Below, piece after piece: positions 1 through 8,286 of a stretch of DNA of 64,000 nt; the stretch's first letter is position 1, and every line of letters starts with the position of its first letter. The DNA comes from Pseudomonadales bacterium (GTDB lineage Bacteria > Pseudomonadota > Gammaproteobacteria > Pseudomonadales > Pseudohongiellaceae): positions 124,001 through 188,000 of the forward strand of contig JACKOJ010000003.1 of the NCBI GenBank assembly GCA_024234325.1. The letters run 5' to 3'. Under the pieces are notes generated by a model, which made no database searches, was not told the DNA's origin, and saw nothing but the letters and a program-made list of their open reading frames with translations. The translations under genes and the position numbers were made by a program.

Positions 1-219
1 ACCGCTTATTATGGAAGAGCACCAAGCTCGCTGGTGCAGGAAGACGTACCGGACACCGGTATCGCGCTCGGGTCGCGTGTGCGTCACGGCAAATTCGGAG
101 AGGGTGTGGTGCTCAACTGCGAGGGGCATGGCAACAGCGCCCGGGTGCAGGTAAATTTCCACGACTGCGGCAGCAAGTGGCTGGTGCTGTCCTACGCAAA
201 GCTGGAAGTGCTGAACTGA
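1..219 (+). CDS. uvrD: DNA helicase II UvrD, C-terminal fragment
   Basis: The frame is open from the first base, so this is the 3' end of a gene that starts outside the window. The last 60 or so residues contain RVRHGKFGEGVV, then QVNF and KWLVLSYAKLE, which matches the C-terminal Tudor-like domain of UvrD/PcrA helicases. In E. coli UvrD that domain ends the protein just as here. UvrD is a 3'-5' superfamily 1 helicase of nucleotide excision and mismatch repair, and this tail is thought to bind RNA polymerase. The motor domains are not in the window, so the call rests on the tail alone. The arfB start follows 12 bases later. Confidence 0.85.
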   Translation, partial: TAYYGRAPSSLVQEDVPDTGIALGSRVRHGKFGEGVVLNCEGHGNSARVQVNFHDCGSKWLVLSYAKLEVLN

Positions 220-231
220 GGAATCCCCGCC

Positions 232-654
232 ATGAGCTCCCTTCCCATTACACTGAATGTCGCCATTCCGGATGAGGAAATCACGCTCACCGCCATGCGG
301 GCACAGGGGGCAGGAGGCCAGAACGTCAACAAGGTATCCTCTGCCATTCATCTGCGCTTTGACATCGTGGCATCGTCGCTGCCGCCCTCGTGGAAGCAGC
401 GTCTGATGCTTCTGAAGGACTCCCGCATCAGCAAGGAGGGCGTGCTCGTCATCAAGGCCCAGCAATACCGGCATCAGGAACAGAATCGCGCCGATGCCCT
501 GTGGCGCCTGCAGGCCCTGATCCGCAGCGTCTCCCACGTGCCCAAGGCGCGAATCGCCACGAAGCCGACCCGGGCATCACAGCTCAGGCGGGTGGAATCC
601 AAGAACCGGCATGGTCGAGTAAAAGCGTTGCGGGGAAAACCCACGGATTTCTGA
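232..654 (+). CDS. arfB: Peptidyl-tRNA hydrolase ArfB (YaeJ)
   Basis: This 140-residue protein carries the release-factor signature GAGGQNVNKVSS near residue 26, whose GGQ loop hydrolyses peptidyl-tRNA. It lacks a codon-recognition domain. The C-terminal tail is rich in Arg and Lys (KNRHGRVKALRGK), which in ArfB inserts into the empty mRNA channel of stalled ribosomes. Length and layout match E. coli ArfB, a rescue factor that acts without SsrA. The ATG at 232 is preceded by GAGG at a suitable distance and follows uvrD closely, so the two are probably cotranscribed. Confidence 0.93.
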   Translation: MSSLPITLNVAIPDEEITLTAMRAQGAGGQNVNKVSSAIHLRFDIVASSLPPSWKQRLMLLKDSRISKEGVLVIKAQQYRHQEQNRADALWRLQALIRSVSHVPKARIATKPTRASQLRRVESKNRHGRVKALRGKPTDF

Positions 655-671
655 TTCGGGTCAGTCCTGCA

Positions 672-2405
672 TCAATCTTCCGAACCGGAGTCCAGTTGCT
701 GCAGAATGTCCTGAAGCTGCTGTCGTGTCTGCGGGCTGATCTGCGATTTCTCAAGCATCAGGCTGACCCCCTGCGCATCCAGTTGAATCAGCTCCTGCTC
801 GTCGAGCATGGTAACGACACGATACAACTGCAGGGGATCCGACAGGCCTTTCGGTACCACCGATTCCACCGGAATGCACTGGAAGGCATTTTTGACCAGC
901 AGGTAAGTATCTTCGGAAAGATAGATGCTGTCGGGACGGGCACTGGATTCGATGCGGCTGGCGAGATTCACAGAGGAACCAATGATGGTGTACTCCATGC
1001 GGTTCTCCGTACCGAAATTCCCCACGGTACAGAAGCCCGTGTGAATGCCGATGCGAATCTTGAACGGCTTGGTAAAGCCTGCTGCCTGCCATTCGCCCTG
1101 CAGTTCGTTCACCCGTTTCTGCATGGCCACTGCCATGCGCACACAGTTCACCGCGTCTTCCGTCACGCCTTTGGTGTGGGGATCGCCGAAGAAAATCATG
1201 ATGGCATCGCCGATGTATTTGTCGACGGTAGCGCCATACTCCAGAGCAATGCTGGTCATCTCGTCAAGGTACTGGTTCAGCAGTTGCGTCAGATCTTCCG
1301 ATTCCATCTTGTCTGTGGTGCCGGTGAAATTGACAATATCCGAGAAGAAAATGGTGAGCTTCTTTCTGGATGAACTGAGCGTCACGTCCTTCTCGCCGGA
1401 GAAAATGGATTCGTAGATCTGGGGCGAGAGATATTTCGACAGTTTATTGGACAGGGTCTGCAGCATTTCTGCCCGGTCTTTCTCCTGAGCCAGCTTAAGC
1501 CGGTTCTCCCCCTCTTCCCGCACTCTTGCAATCATCTCCTGCATGCCACTGATCATGTGGTTGAACGCCGTGGATAACTGCCCGATTTCGTCCTTGCGAT
1601 TCACGGCCACACGCTGGCTGTAATCCTGCGTCCTTGTAATGGATCTTGCGGTAGTTGACAGCGCCAGTATCGGATTGACGATGTAGTTCGCAATCAGATA
1701 CGCCACGGTGGCAATGGTAAAGACACCGATCACCAGTGCGATAAAGAACACCCGCGTGAGCCTGTTCAGAGCGGAGAAGGCAAAGTCGGTGTCCTGCGCC
1801 AGCACTACCCGCCACTCTGGCCGCTGTTCGAGTGGCCTTTCCACCAGAATGTAATCACCTCGCTGCAAATCCTGCGGCAAGGCAGCCTGCGAGGACAGCA
1901 TCGAATAACGGAGCGTGTCCGTTTGCGGAAACAGACGCGTCAGGTTTTCCTCGCTGTAATCCACCAGCAGGGTTCCTGCCTGGCGCTCATCAAATGTCGA
2001 GAATATTGGCAGCGCTTCGAACCGGGGGCCTGAATAGATTTCCCCCAGGCTTTCGATGTCTGTGCTGGCCACAACACGCTCACTGGTATCCAGGACAAAG
2101 AAATTTCCGATGAGATTAAGATCATTCTTCTTCAGCAACAGCAGGCTGAAGATTCTCTGGTCCAGGTCTTGCGTGATGATGTCGTTCATCACGTCCAGCG
2201 AGGACACAAAGCGCAAATCGTTATCGAGGGAGCGCAGCGTCTGGTCCAGGCGGTCCACGGTGATGTCGAGCTGATTCTGCATGTCGTAGCGCACGCGCTC
2301 TTCGATGTCGGTGCGATAGGCATTGCCGAGAATTCCCATGGTAATGATGTAGGGAGTCAAGCTCAGGATAATCAGAATGATGATCGTCTTGGTCTTAATA
2401 CTCAT
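672..2405 (-). CDS. Membrane-bound class III adenylate/guanylate cyclase with periplasmic sensor and HAMP
   Basis: The 577 residues divide into a transmembrane helix (about 7-27), a periplasmic sensor region of the Cache/CHASE kind (28-215), a second helix (218-240), HAMP (240-293), a linker helix and a class III cyclase catalytic domain (about 345-530). The metal-binding aspartates are D356 in FFSDIVNF and D400 in YIGDAIMIFFGD. K396 and T473 occupy the purine-specifying positions, a pair usual in bacterial adenylate cyclases; N480 and R484 occupy the transition-state positions. All key residues are present, so the enzyme should make cyclic nucleotide, probably cAMP. The start overlaps the end of the upstream binding-protein gene by 11 bases, so they are likely coupled. 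The ligand is unknown. Confidence 0.9.
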   Translation of the reverse strand: MSIKTKTIIILIILSLTPYIITMGILGNAYRTDIEERVRYDMQNQLDITVDRLDQTLRSLDNDLRFVSSLDVMNDIITQDLDQRIFSLLLLKKNDLNLIGNFFVLDTSERVVASTDIESLGEIYSGPRFEALPIFSTFDERQAGTLLVDYSEENLTRLFPQTDTLRYSMLSSQAALPQDLQRGDYILVERPLEQRPEWRVVLAQDTDFAFSALNRLTRVFFIALVIGVFTIATVAYLIANYIVNPILALSTTARSITRTQDYSQRVAVNRKDEIGQLSTAFNHMISGMQEMIARVREEGENRLKLAQEKDRAEMLQTLSNKLSKYLSPQIYESIFSGEKDVTLSSSRKKLTIFFSDIVNFTGTTDKMESEDLTQLLNQYLDEMTSIALEYGATVDKYIGDAIMIFFGDPHTKGVTEDAVNCVRMAVAMQKRVNELQGEWQAAGFTKPFKIRIGIHTGFCTVGNFGTENRMEYTIIGSSVNLASRIESSARPDSIYLSEDTYLLVKNAFQCIPVESVVPKGLSDPLQLYRVVTMLDEQELIQLDAQGVSLMLEKSQISPQTRQQLQDILQQLDSGSED

Positions 2406-2799
2406 GCACGATTCTCAGCCCGGTATCGACCATGTCAATGGGCAGATAGCCGATGGCACCATCGACGGTTTCGATAAATCGCTTGATGGACTGCAGAGAG
2501 GCCTGGGTGGTGGGCGGAGAGACGCCCTGGAAATGATTGTTGACCCAATACCGGTTGATCTCTTCCCGATTCATGTTCAGCACTTGCGACTCAAAGCGTG
2601 TCCGCGCGGGATCGTTGCCCAGAGGATTGACCGGCACAATGCGCAGGTCTCCCTCGAAGCTTCGCTTCTTCAGAAAGATATCCTTTATCTTCGCGATCTC
2701 CATCGACTGCACCGTGCTCTTGCTGGAGACAACCACAGCGTACTCCGCCGCGTGGGCGGGAAGAGACAGCAACAGAATGGCGGCTAGTAAAGTTCGCAT
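2395..2799 (-). CDS. Short periplasmic phosphate-binding-protein-like protein
   Basis: This protein of 134 residues begins with a signal peptide (MRTLLAAILLLSLPAHA, cleavage probably after AHA). The mature part resembles one lobe of PstS-type substrate-binding proteins: a segment around LKKRSFEGDLRIVPVN, then FESQVLNMNREEINRYW, and a final DGAIGYLPIDMVD, all typical of the COG0226-like family. It is about half the length of a true PstS and there are no ABC transporter genes beside it, so it is more likely a ligand-presenting or sensory subunit than a transport component. Its ATG overlaps the stop of the outer-membrane barrel gene as TGATG, and its end overlaps the cyclase start. Confidence 0.75.
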   Translation of the reverse strand: MRTLLAAILLLSLPAHAAEYAVVVSSKSTVQSMEIAKIKDIFLKKRSFEGDLRIVPVNPLGNDPARTRFESQVLNMNREEINRYWVNNHFQGVSPPTTQASLQSIKRFIETVDGAIGYLPIDMVDTGLRIVHEY

Positions 2800-3806
2800 C
2801 AGAAAAGTATTGAAAAAGATCCGACAAGTCGATTGTTGCTGGAATCTGCATGCCACTGGTATTCCAGTTTCAGGGACACAGGGAAAAGGGGACGATAGCT
2901 GTAACCGAGGATTCCGATTTTCTCGTGGAGCGCCACACGGTCGTCACGGAAGGCCTCTGCCCTCGCAATCAGCGCATGCTCCGGGACCACGCGATATTCA
3001 AATTGCGCATAAACCGATGTTGAGGTTTCCGTCCCGCCCAGCCACTGCTCATGACGGTCGACGACCCCTTCAGTCAGAAAACTGTAGCGATCATTGTCAT
3101 AACGCGTGTTGAGCTGAAAGTACTGCGTGCGGTTCCTGTTCTTCTCGCGGAATTTGCCGATGCTGCCGCCCATCTTCCACTGCGGGGAAAGCACCTTCTC
3201 CAGGGTCAGGCCATAATGCTGGTCCACATCAATGTTGATGTACTTGGCATCCATATCGCCTGTGTTCTGCAGATAGGCGGTGTAGTGCAGCGTCTCGTCG
3301 AAGGGAGTAAACCCCTGCACTGACAGCCCGGTGACAAACTTCGGGAACATCTCCCGGCTCAGGCGCGGGTTGGACGTTGTTTCACGCAGCACATTGATGG
3401 GCTGCAGGTTCCAGTATCCGATCGGGGTAATCTGCTTGCCGACGCGGAAAGAGGCGTAGTCGGAAACCTTGTAGTCCGCATACAGGCGTTCAATCGCGGG
3501 GCGGGTATTGCTGGAGTCGGTGTCGTTCTCCAGATCCAGCTTGTAGAAGTCAACGGACTCCAGTTCCAGCAGGAAGGACAGATTGTCCGTGAGATTGCCG
3601 TAGGTGAGAACGGCCAGGTCTTCTATCAGAACCTCGTTCAGGTTTTCGCCGCGGGAAAACTCCGTGGACAGATAGCCGCCGACAGTGATCTCGTCCAGCA
3701 GCTTGTAGCCCAGGCCCAACTGGTAAGGCTCCTGCGCCAGGGCTGCAGACGCGGGGAAGAGCGCCAGTGCGACGCAGGGGTAGACGATTGCTCCCGGAAT
3801 TCTCAT
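2799..3806 (-). CDS. Outer-membrane beta-barrel (porin-like) protein
   Basis: I start this at the ATG at 3806, which gives a clean signal peptide (MRIPGAIVYPCVALALFPASAALA) and a mature start QEPYQLG. A GTG at 3842 would add 12 polar residues ahead of it. The mature part alternates polar and hydrophobic or aromatic residues throughout, as transmembrane strands do, and ends in SFSILF with a C-terminal phenylalanine, the BAM recognition feature. It resembles phosphate-selective or alginate-type porins without a firm assignment. It is the first gene of a coupled three-gene operon with the binding-like protein and the cyclase, so it may admit or sense the same ligand. Confidence 0.75.
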   Translation of the reverse strand: MRIPGAIVYPCVALALFPASAALAQEPYQLGLGYKLLDEITVGGYLSTEFSRGENLNEVLIEDLAVLTYGNLTDNLSFLLELESVDFYKLDLENDTDSSNTRPAIERLYADYKVSDYASFRVGKQITPIGYWNLQPINVLRETTSNPRLSREMFPKFVTGLSVQGFTPFDETLHYTAYLQNTGDMDAKYINIDVDQHYGLTLEKVLSPQWKMGGSIGKFREKNRNRTQYFQLNTRYDNDRYSFLTEGVVDRHEQWLGGTETSTSVYAQFEYRVVPEHALIARAEAFRDDRVALHEKIGILGYSYRPLFPVSLKLEYQWHADSSNNRLVGSFSILF

Positions 3807-3922
3807 TGTGGGCCTGATTTTCTGATTCGTACGGCTCGCCACTGTACCACCATAAACGGTGTCGGCAAATCAGCGGCTTTGATCTATCTCAGACAGCGGC
3901 GCATTTCCCGTGGTCTGCAGGC

Positions 3923-4348
3923 TCACTGGCCCGCCTTTCCCGGTACTTCGATACGGCGCGTGCGGCCGTTCTCATCGATGGCCACGAAGACAAACTGCCC
4001 TTCTGCCACCTTGCGCTGGCCGTGCTGGGTGATGGAGTTGGCGATCCACACCTCGATGTTGATGTGCATCGAGCTGCGTCCGATCTCAACGATCTCGGCA
4101 TAACAACTGACGATGGAGCCAACACTGACGGGATAAAGGAATGAGACGTTCTTGATGGCAACCGTGGCACTTCTGCCACGCGTCACCTGCTTGGTGGCGA
4201 TGCCAGCCGCCAGGTCCATCTGCGATACCAGCCAGCCGCCAAAGATATCCCCGTTGGCATTCGTGTCCTTGGGCATGGCGAGCGTCTGCAAAGCCAGCTC
4301 ACCCACGGGTTGGGGGTCCAGATCCACATCTTCCTTTCTCAATGCCAT
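3923..4348 (-). CDS. yciA: Acyl-CoA thioesterase YciA
   Basis: This 141-residue hotdog-fold protein has the YciA pattern: AMPKDTNANGDIFGGWLVSQMD near residues 24-45, where N and D of the GDIFGGW segment lie at the active site, followed by strands ending in VSFLYPVSVGSIV. YciA hydrolyses a broad range of cytosolic acyl-CoAs and is linked to fatty-acid and envelope metabolism. Length fits the family. The downstream barrel-protein gene starts 116 bases further on in the same direction, with no obvious terminator between them. Confidence 0.9.
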   Translation of the reverse strand: MALRKEDVDLDPQPVGELALQTLAMPKDTNANGDIFGGWLVSQMDLAAGIATKQVTRGRSATVAIKNVSFLYPVSVGSIVSCYAEIVEIGRSSMHINIEVWIANSITQHGQRKVAEGQFVFVAIDENGRTRRIEVPGKAGQ

Positions 4349-4415
4349 GACGACTACCTCTGATAATACTGCGCGTCGGGGTTCACTGCCGGGCAGATTA
4401 GCACAGCCCCCTGCT

Positions 4416-4781
4416 TCAAACCATCATGCGCCAGGCGCCGAAGAGCTTCCAACTGGTCAGCAGCAAGAACGCCGTGACCAGCATGAACAGATACAGAAAA
4501 ACATGATACAGGCCCCGGTGCAGGGCAACCTTTACTCGCGTCACAAAGCCGGCACCTGCCAGCGCAGGGGCCGGGACACCGGCAAACAGATTGAGGAAGG
4601 AGCGGGCCATCAGCGCCCACACAAACAGCAGTAGCCCGGGGATCATGCCGCCGTCGCCAACTTCGGTGTCCGTAAGCGCCAGGGCGCGCACCACAATGCC
4701 CAGGCCCACGAGGGACAACAACAGGCACCAGGGTCGTGCCCACAGAAAACGCTGTACCAGTCTTTGCAGTGTCTCAAGCAT
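4416..4781 (-). CDS. Hypothetical inner-membrane protein
   Basis: The product has 121 residues and three hydrophobic stretches, roughly 18-34 (WCLLLSLVGLGIVVRAL), 47-70 and 93-115, so it is predicted to span the inner membrane. I recognise no functional motif. It is divergent from the DUF4265-like gene and lies 67 bases upstream of yciA on the same strand. Confidence 0.6.
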   Translation of the reverse strand: MLETLQRLVQRFLWARPWCLLLSLVGLGIVVRALALTDTEVGDGGMIPGLLLFVWALMARSFLNLFAGVPAPALAGAGFVTRVKVALHRGLYHVFLYLFMLVTAFLLLTSWKLFGAWRMMV

Positions 4782-4855
4782 CCTTCACCCTGCATTTTTC
4801 CCCTGGCGTGCGAAAGCGGGTTAAAATGCCGCCTCAATCGCCGTTTCAGAAAATT

Positions 4856-5413
4856 ATGACGCTGTCCTCTATGACCCTCTCCTCGCCCCCGGATCATTCC
4901 GCCTCCAACGAAGAAACCGTACTCCTTCCCCTGTTGGCGGGCTACCGGCCCGACGGGGAGGCCATTGTTGAGCAGGTGAGAGCCGAACTGCTCACCGATG
5001 CTGAGCAGAATGAGCGCGCCCAACTCTTTCGTTTGCAGCACTCCCCCGCCTTTGTGCGCGGCCTCGCGACCGGCGACCGCATCCGCTTCCCCGCCGATAC
5101 CCCCGAAGGCTACCTGCTTGTGCAGCGCAGCGGCAACCTGTGCATTCGAGTGATGAACCGGCACAGTATGGTTCCCGTGCTGCAGGCTCTCAGACCAGAG
5201 ATGGAACTGCTGGATGGCCGCATGGACATGGAAACGCCGCGCCTGGCCGTTTTCAGCATCCACGTCTCCATCGGGTTTCAGACCGTCGAGACCCTGCTGG
5301 ATCGCGTGACAGGCCAGTTCCCGGGGACTGTCTGGTACTATGGCAATGTCTATGATGCTGCCGACGGAGTGACACCCCTGGACTGGTGGCAGGCATTCCT
5401 TGCCCCCGTATAA
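4856..5413 (+). CDS. DUF4265-like hypothetical protein
   Basis: This is a soluble protein of about 185 residues with no signal peptide or membrane segment. The central part (GDRIRFPADTPEGYLLVQRSG, then FSIHVSIGFQTVETLLDRV) looks like the DUF4265 family, by memory of the pattern only. The start is uncertain: in-frame ATGs occur at 4826, 4856 and 4871 and none has a strong ribosome-binding site. I chose 4856 because the -10-like TTAAAAT at 4821 would leave little room for the earliest start. It precedes yaaA by 33 bases on the same strand. Confidence 0.6.
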   Translation: MTLSSMTLSSPPDHSASNEETVLLPLLAGYRPDGEAIVEQVRAELLTDAEQNERAQLFRLQHSPAFVRGLATGDRIRFPADTPEGYLLVQRSGNLCIRVMNRHSMVPVLQALRPEMELLDGRMDMETPRLAVFSIHVSIGFQTVETLLDRVTGQFPGTVWYYGNVYDAADGVTPLDWWQAFLAPV

Positions 5414-5446
5414 CCGAGCCTGGCAAGCCGAAGGAGACGCCTTGAG

Positions 5447-6220
5447 ATGCTAGTGGTGATATCGCCAGCCAAATCGCTGGACTACGACACGCCGGTGAGA
5501 ATCCGCAAGTTTACGCAACCGGATTTTCTCGATGATTCGACCGCCCTGATCGACACCCTGCGTGAGCTGTCACCGGCACAGGTTTCTTCCCTGATGTCGA
5601 TCAGCCCTGCACTTGGCACCCTGAACCACGACCGCTTTCAACAGTGGCAGAGGCCGTTCAGCAAGGACAACGCCCGTCAGGCACTGTTCGCGTTCAAGGG
5701 CGATGTCTATATCGGGCTCGATGCCTATGCCCTTTCCAGCGACGATGTGGCCTTTGCTCAGAAGCACCTGCGTATTCTTTCGGGCCTCTACGGCCTGCTG
5801 CGACCACTCGATCTCATTCAACCCTATCGACTGGAGATGGGCACCGGGCTGACCAACGTTCGCGGCAAGTCCCTGTACGACTTCTGGGGTTCGCGTATCA
5901 CCCAGGCACTCAATCAATCGCTTTCCCGGGAAAAGCAGCCGGTGCTGGTGAATCTGGCCTCCAATGAATACTTCAAATCGGTGCGCCCGCGGGAACTCAA
6001 CGCGCGGGTTATCAGTCCGGTATTCAAGGATTACAGCAACGGGCAGTACAAAATAGTCAGTTTCTTTGCCAAGAAAGCCCGCGGGCTCATGAGCGCCTAC
6101 ATCATCCACAATCGCCTTAAAAACCCGGACAGGCTGCTGGATTTTGACAGCGAAGGCTACCGCTACAGCGCGGAACACTCTCGCCCCGATGCGCCCGTGT
6201 TTCTGCGCAAGAGCGCCTGA
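5447..6220 (+). CDS. yaaA: Peroxide stress protein YaaA
   Basis: The 257 residues match the YaaA/UPF0246 family end to end, beginning MLVVISPAKSLDYDTP and including GLYGLLRPLDLIQPYRLEMGT, NLASNEYFKSV and a C-terminal DSEGYRY. YaaA lowers intracellular free iron during hydrogen peroxide stress in E. coli and its fold binds DNA. GAAGGAG lies about 10 bases before the ATG. The DUF938 gene starts three bases after its stop, so the two are probably one transcript. Confidence 0.95.
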   Translation: MLVVISPAKSLDYDTPVRIRKFTQPDFLDDSTALIDTLRELSPAQVSSLMSISPALGTLNHDRFQQWQRPFSKDNARQALFAFKGDVYIGLDAYALSSDDVAFAQKHLRILSGLYGLLRPLDLIQPYRLEMGTGLTNVRGKSLYDFWGSRITQALNQSLSREKQPVLVNLASNEYFKSVRPRELNARVISPVFKDYSNGQYKIVSFFAKKARGLMSAYIIHNRLKNPDRLLDFDSEGYRYSAEHSRPDAPVFLRKSA

Positions 6221-6223
6221 ACC

Positions 6224-6820
6224 ATGACACTGCCCTTCAGCCAGTCCTGCGAAAACAACAAGGAACCGATCCTGTCGGTTCTGCGTCGCCAGTTCAGCAG
6301 GTCGGGGGATGTGCTGGAGATCGCAGGCGGTACCGGACAGCACGCGGTGTACTTCGCCGCACAGCTCCCCCACCTGCACTGGCAGAGCAGTGATGTTCCG
6401 GATAGTCTCGCCACGCTGGAGCCCCGCATTGCTCTGGCAGCACTGCCGAATCTTCCGGCACCATTGCCCTTTGATGTGACACAGGCCCGCCTCAATCTTG
6501 CGCCGGTGGATTATGTGTTTTCGGCCAACAGCCTGCACATCATGCCCGCAGCGGCGGTCACGCATTTCTTCCGCCATCTGCGCACACTGCTCAAACCCGG
6601 CGGAACGCTCTGTGTGTATGGGCCATTCAAGTACGGCGGCACTTTTACCACCGACAGCAACGCACAGTTCGATCAGTGGCTGAAGCAGCGCAATCCCGAA
6701 AGCGGCATTCGGGATTTCGAGACCGTTGTATCGCTTGCAAACGAAGCCGGAATGTCACTGTGCGAAGACAATGCCATGCCGGCCAACAATCAATTGCTGG
6801 TTTTTACAAAGCTCGTGTAG
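6224..6820 (+). CDS. DUF938 family SAM-dependent methyltransferase
   Basis: This 198-residue protein has the class I methyltransferase core: VLEIAGGTGQHAVYFAA (residues about 28-45) is the SAM-binding glycine-rich loop, and FSANSLHIMP with a later LKPGGTLCVYGPF are the usual downstream motifs. The starting FSQSCENNKEPIL is characteristic of DUF938. The substrate is unknown. The last 31 bases overlap the convergent FMN reductase gene. Confidence 0.88.
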   Translation: MTLPFSQSCENNKEPILSVLRRQFSRSGDVLEIAGGTGQHAVYFAAQLPHLHWQSSDVPDSLATLEPRIALAALPNLPAPLPFDVTQARLNLAPVDYVFSANSLHIMPAAAVTHFFRHLRTLLKPGGTLCVYGPFKYGGTFTTDSNAQFDQWLKQRNPESGIRDFETVVSLANEAGMSLCEDNAMPANNQLLVFTKLV

Positions 6821-7341
6821 CTGTCCATCCAGCGCTGCAGAAAAGCTTTGCTGTCCGGATTGGCGATATTCCCCTGCTCGTCAAAGAACCCCTCGCGAAC
6901 CTGAATAAATCCTTCCGGCTGTCCCATGATGCGCATATTGAGATGCGCCAGGATATTGCGCAGATGCTGCTGAGCCACCGCCGTGCCGATTCCGCCGGGA
7001 GACGCCCCTATGACCCCGGCAGCCCTGCCAGCCCAGACACTTTTACCATAGGGACGTGAACCTACGTCGAGAGCATTCTTGAGCGCACCCGGTATCGAGC
7101 GATTGAACTCGGGCGTGACGAAGAGCACCGCGTCTGCTCCGGCGATTGCGTCGCGAAATGCCTGCACGGCGGTGTTGGGAATATTCTCTTCGTCCTGGTT
7201 GTACATCGGCAATCCGGCGATTGACACCAGAGTACACTGGACATCGTCCGGCGCCAGCGCCGACAGGGCCACCGCAAGTTTTCGATTGATGGATTCCCGC
7301 CGCAGGCTGCCGACCACTACTGCCACTTGCGCATTACGCAT
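6790..7341 (-). CDS. NADPH-dependent FMN reductase family protein
   Basis: The product has 183 residues with a flavodoxin-like fold. VVGSLRRESINRKLA at the N-terminus binds the FMN phosphate and VTPEFNRSIPGALKNALD (about residue 75-95) is the second flavin contact, followed by GVIGASPGGIGTA. This is the pattern of ChrR/YieF/azoreductase-like quinone or chromate reductases, which reduce quinones using NAD(P)H and limit oxidative stress. The physiological substrate cannot be read from sequence. It converges on the DUF938 gene with a 31-base overlap of 3' ends. Confidence 0.88.
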   Translation of the reverse strand: MRNAQVAVVVGSLRRESINRKLAVALSALAPDDVQCTLVSIAGLPMYNQDEENIPNTAVQAFRDAIAGADAVLFVTPEFNRSIPGALKNALDVGSRPYGKSVWAGRAAGVIGASPGGIGTAVAQQHLRNILAHLNMRIMGQPEGFIQVREGFFDEQGNIANPDSKAFLQRWMDSYTSFVKTSN

Positions 7342-7494
7342 TCTTTCCGACCTCGTGCATCCTTACGATGCGATTGTGTATGTGGTATTCACTCTAATGG
7401 GCCAGCTCCCGACTGTCCAGACAGGAACCCCGCTGACGTTTCACGGTCAAAACAGGACACTTGCAAAAGCATTGGCTCACGGGATTGAAGGCCC

Positions 7495-8280
7495 TTGGAC
7501 ACGACACCGGATATCAGTTTCGTCGCAGACCCCTGGGCTGATCACTCAACAGGGAAGGAGACCTCGGCGCAAATTACGTCGCGTCTGGGCCCTTTGCTCA
7601 TCAGCGTTTGTTTCCATTCCGTGTTGCTTCTGCCTGTGCTGAGCTTGCGCACGCTCCCTTCACAGCCGCTCGACAATGCACCCGCCTTTCAGATTCTTCT
7701 GCGCTCCCCGCAGACAAGGAGCCCTCAGACTTCGAGCACTGTCGATAGCACGGAGCCCACTGTGCAGGACGCCTCGTCAGCTCCTGCAGCTCCTGCACAG
7801 AACACTGCTCCTGTGCTTGTACCCGAGATCTCTCCTTCGCACACTTCTCCACAAGAGCCGGATGCCACATTAAACCCTGTTCCACCATCGACGCTTGAAC
7901 TGCGTCAGATCGTCAATCAAATGCAACAGCAGTTGGATGATGCCCTTCCAGCCATGTTCTGCACGCCTGCTCAACAACGAAGTGCTTTTTTTGATTGCCC
8001 TGATTCTGCTTCTGATTTCACGGACGATCCGAAAGCGTTTGAAAATTCCATGCCGGAGAACAATTCTCTCTTCAATGAACAGCGTCATGTTCGTCTGCGC
8101 ACATCGCTACTGGAGTCGGGTCTAAGTCAAGAGGAGGCCGATCGCTATCTGGAACGTCTGGATGTCAATGCACAGGAGCGATTCACTTCCGGCGATGCAA
8201 CGGCGACCCGTATGCGGGATCAGATGTTGCGCAATGATGCGTCCTACCAACTCATGCAGCGAGTCTTCAATCCACCCTGA
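7495..8280 (+). CDS. Hypothetical membrane-anchored Pro/Ser/Thr-rich protein
   Basis: I recognise no family. The 261 residues show a short N-terminal cytoplasmic part, one hydrophobic helix (about 31-51, LGPLLISVCFHSVLLLPVLSL), a stretch of about 80 residues rich in Pro, Ser, Thr and Ala, and a polar helical C-terminal domain (about 130-261) with two cysteines (MFCTP and FFDCP). This is a TonB-like layout without TonB sequence motifs. The only usable start is a TTG at 7495 with GAAGG three bases ahead; no ATG or GTG exists before the helix. Codons ending in T and A look commoner than in neighbours, which might mean transfer. It stands alone between convergent or divergent genes. Confidence 0.6.
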   Translation: MDTTPDISFVADPWADHSTGKETSAQITSRLGPLLISVCFHSVLLLPVLSLRTLPSQPLDNAPAFQILLRSPQTRSPQTSSTVDSTEPTVQDASSAPAAPAQNTAPVLVPEISPSHTSPQEPDATLNPVPPSTLELRQIVNQMQQQLDDALPAMFCTPAQQRSAFFDCPDSASDFTDDPKAFENSMPENNSLFNEQRHVRLRTSLLESGLSQEEADRYLERLDVNAQERFTSGDATATRMRDQMLRNDASYQLMQRVFNPP

Positions 8281-8286
8281 TCCGGC

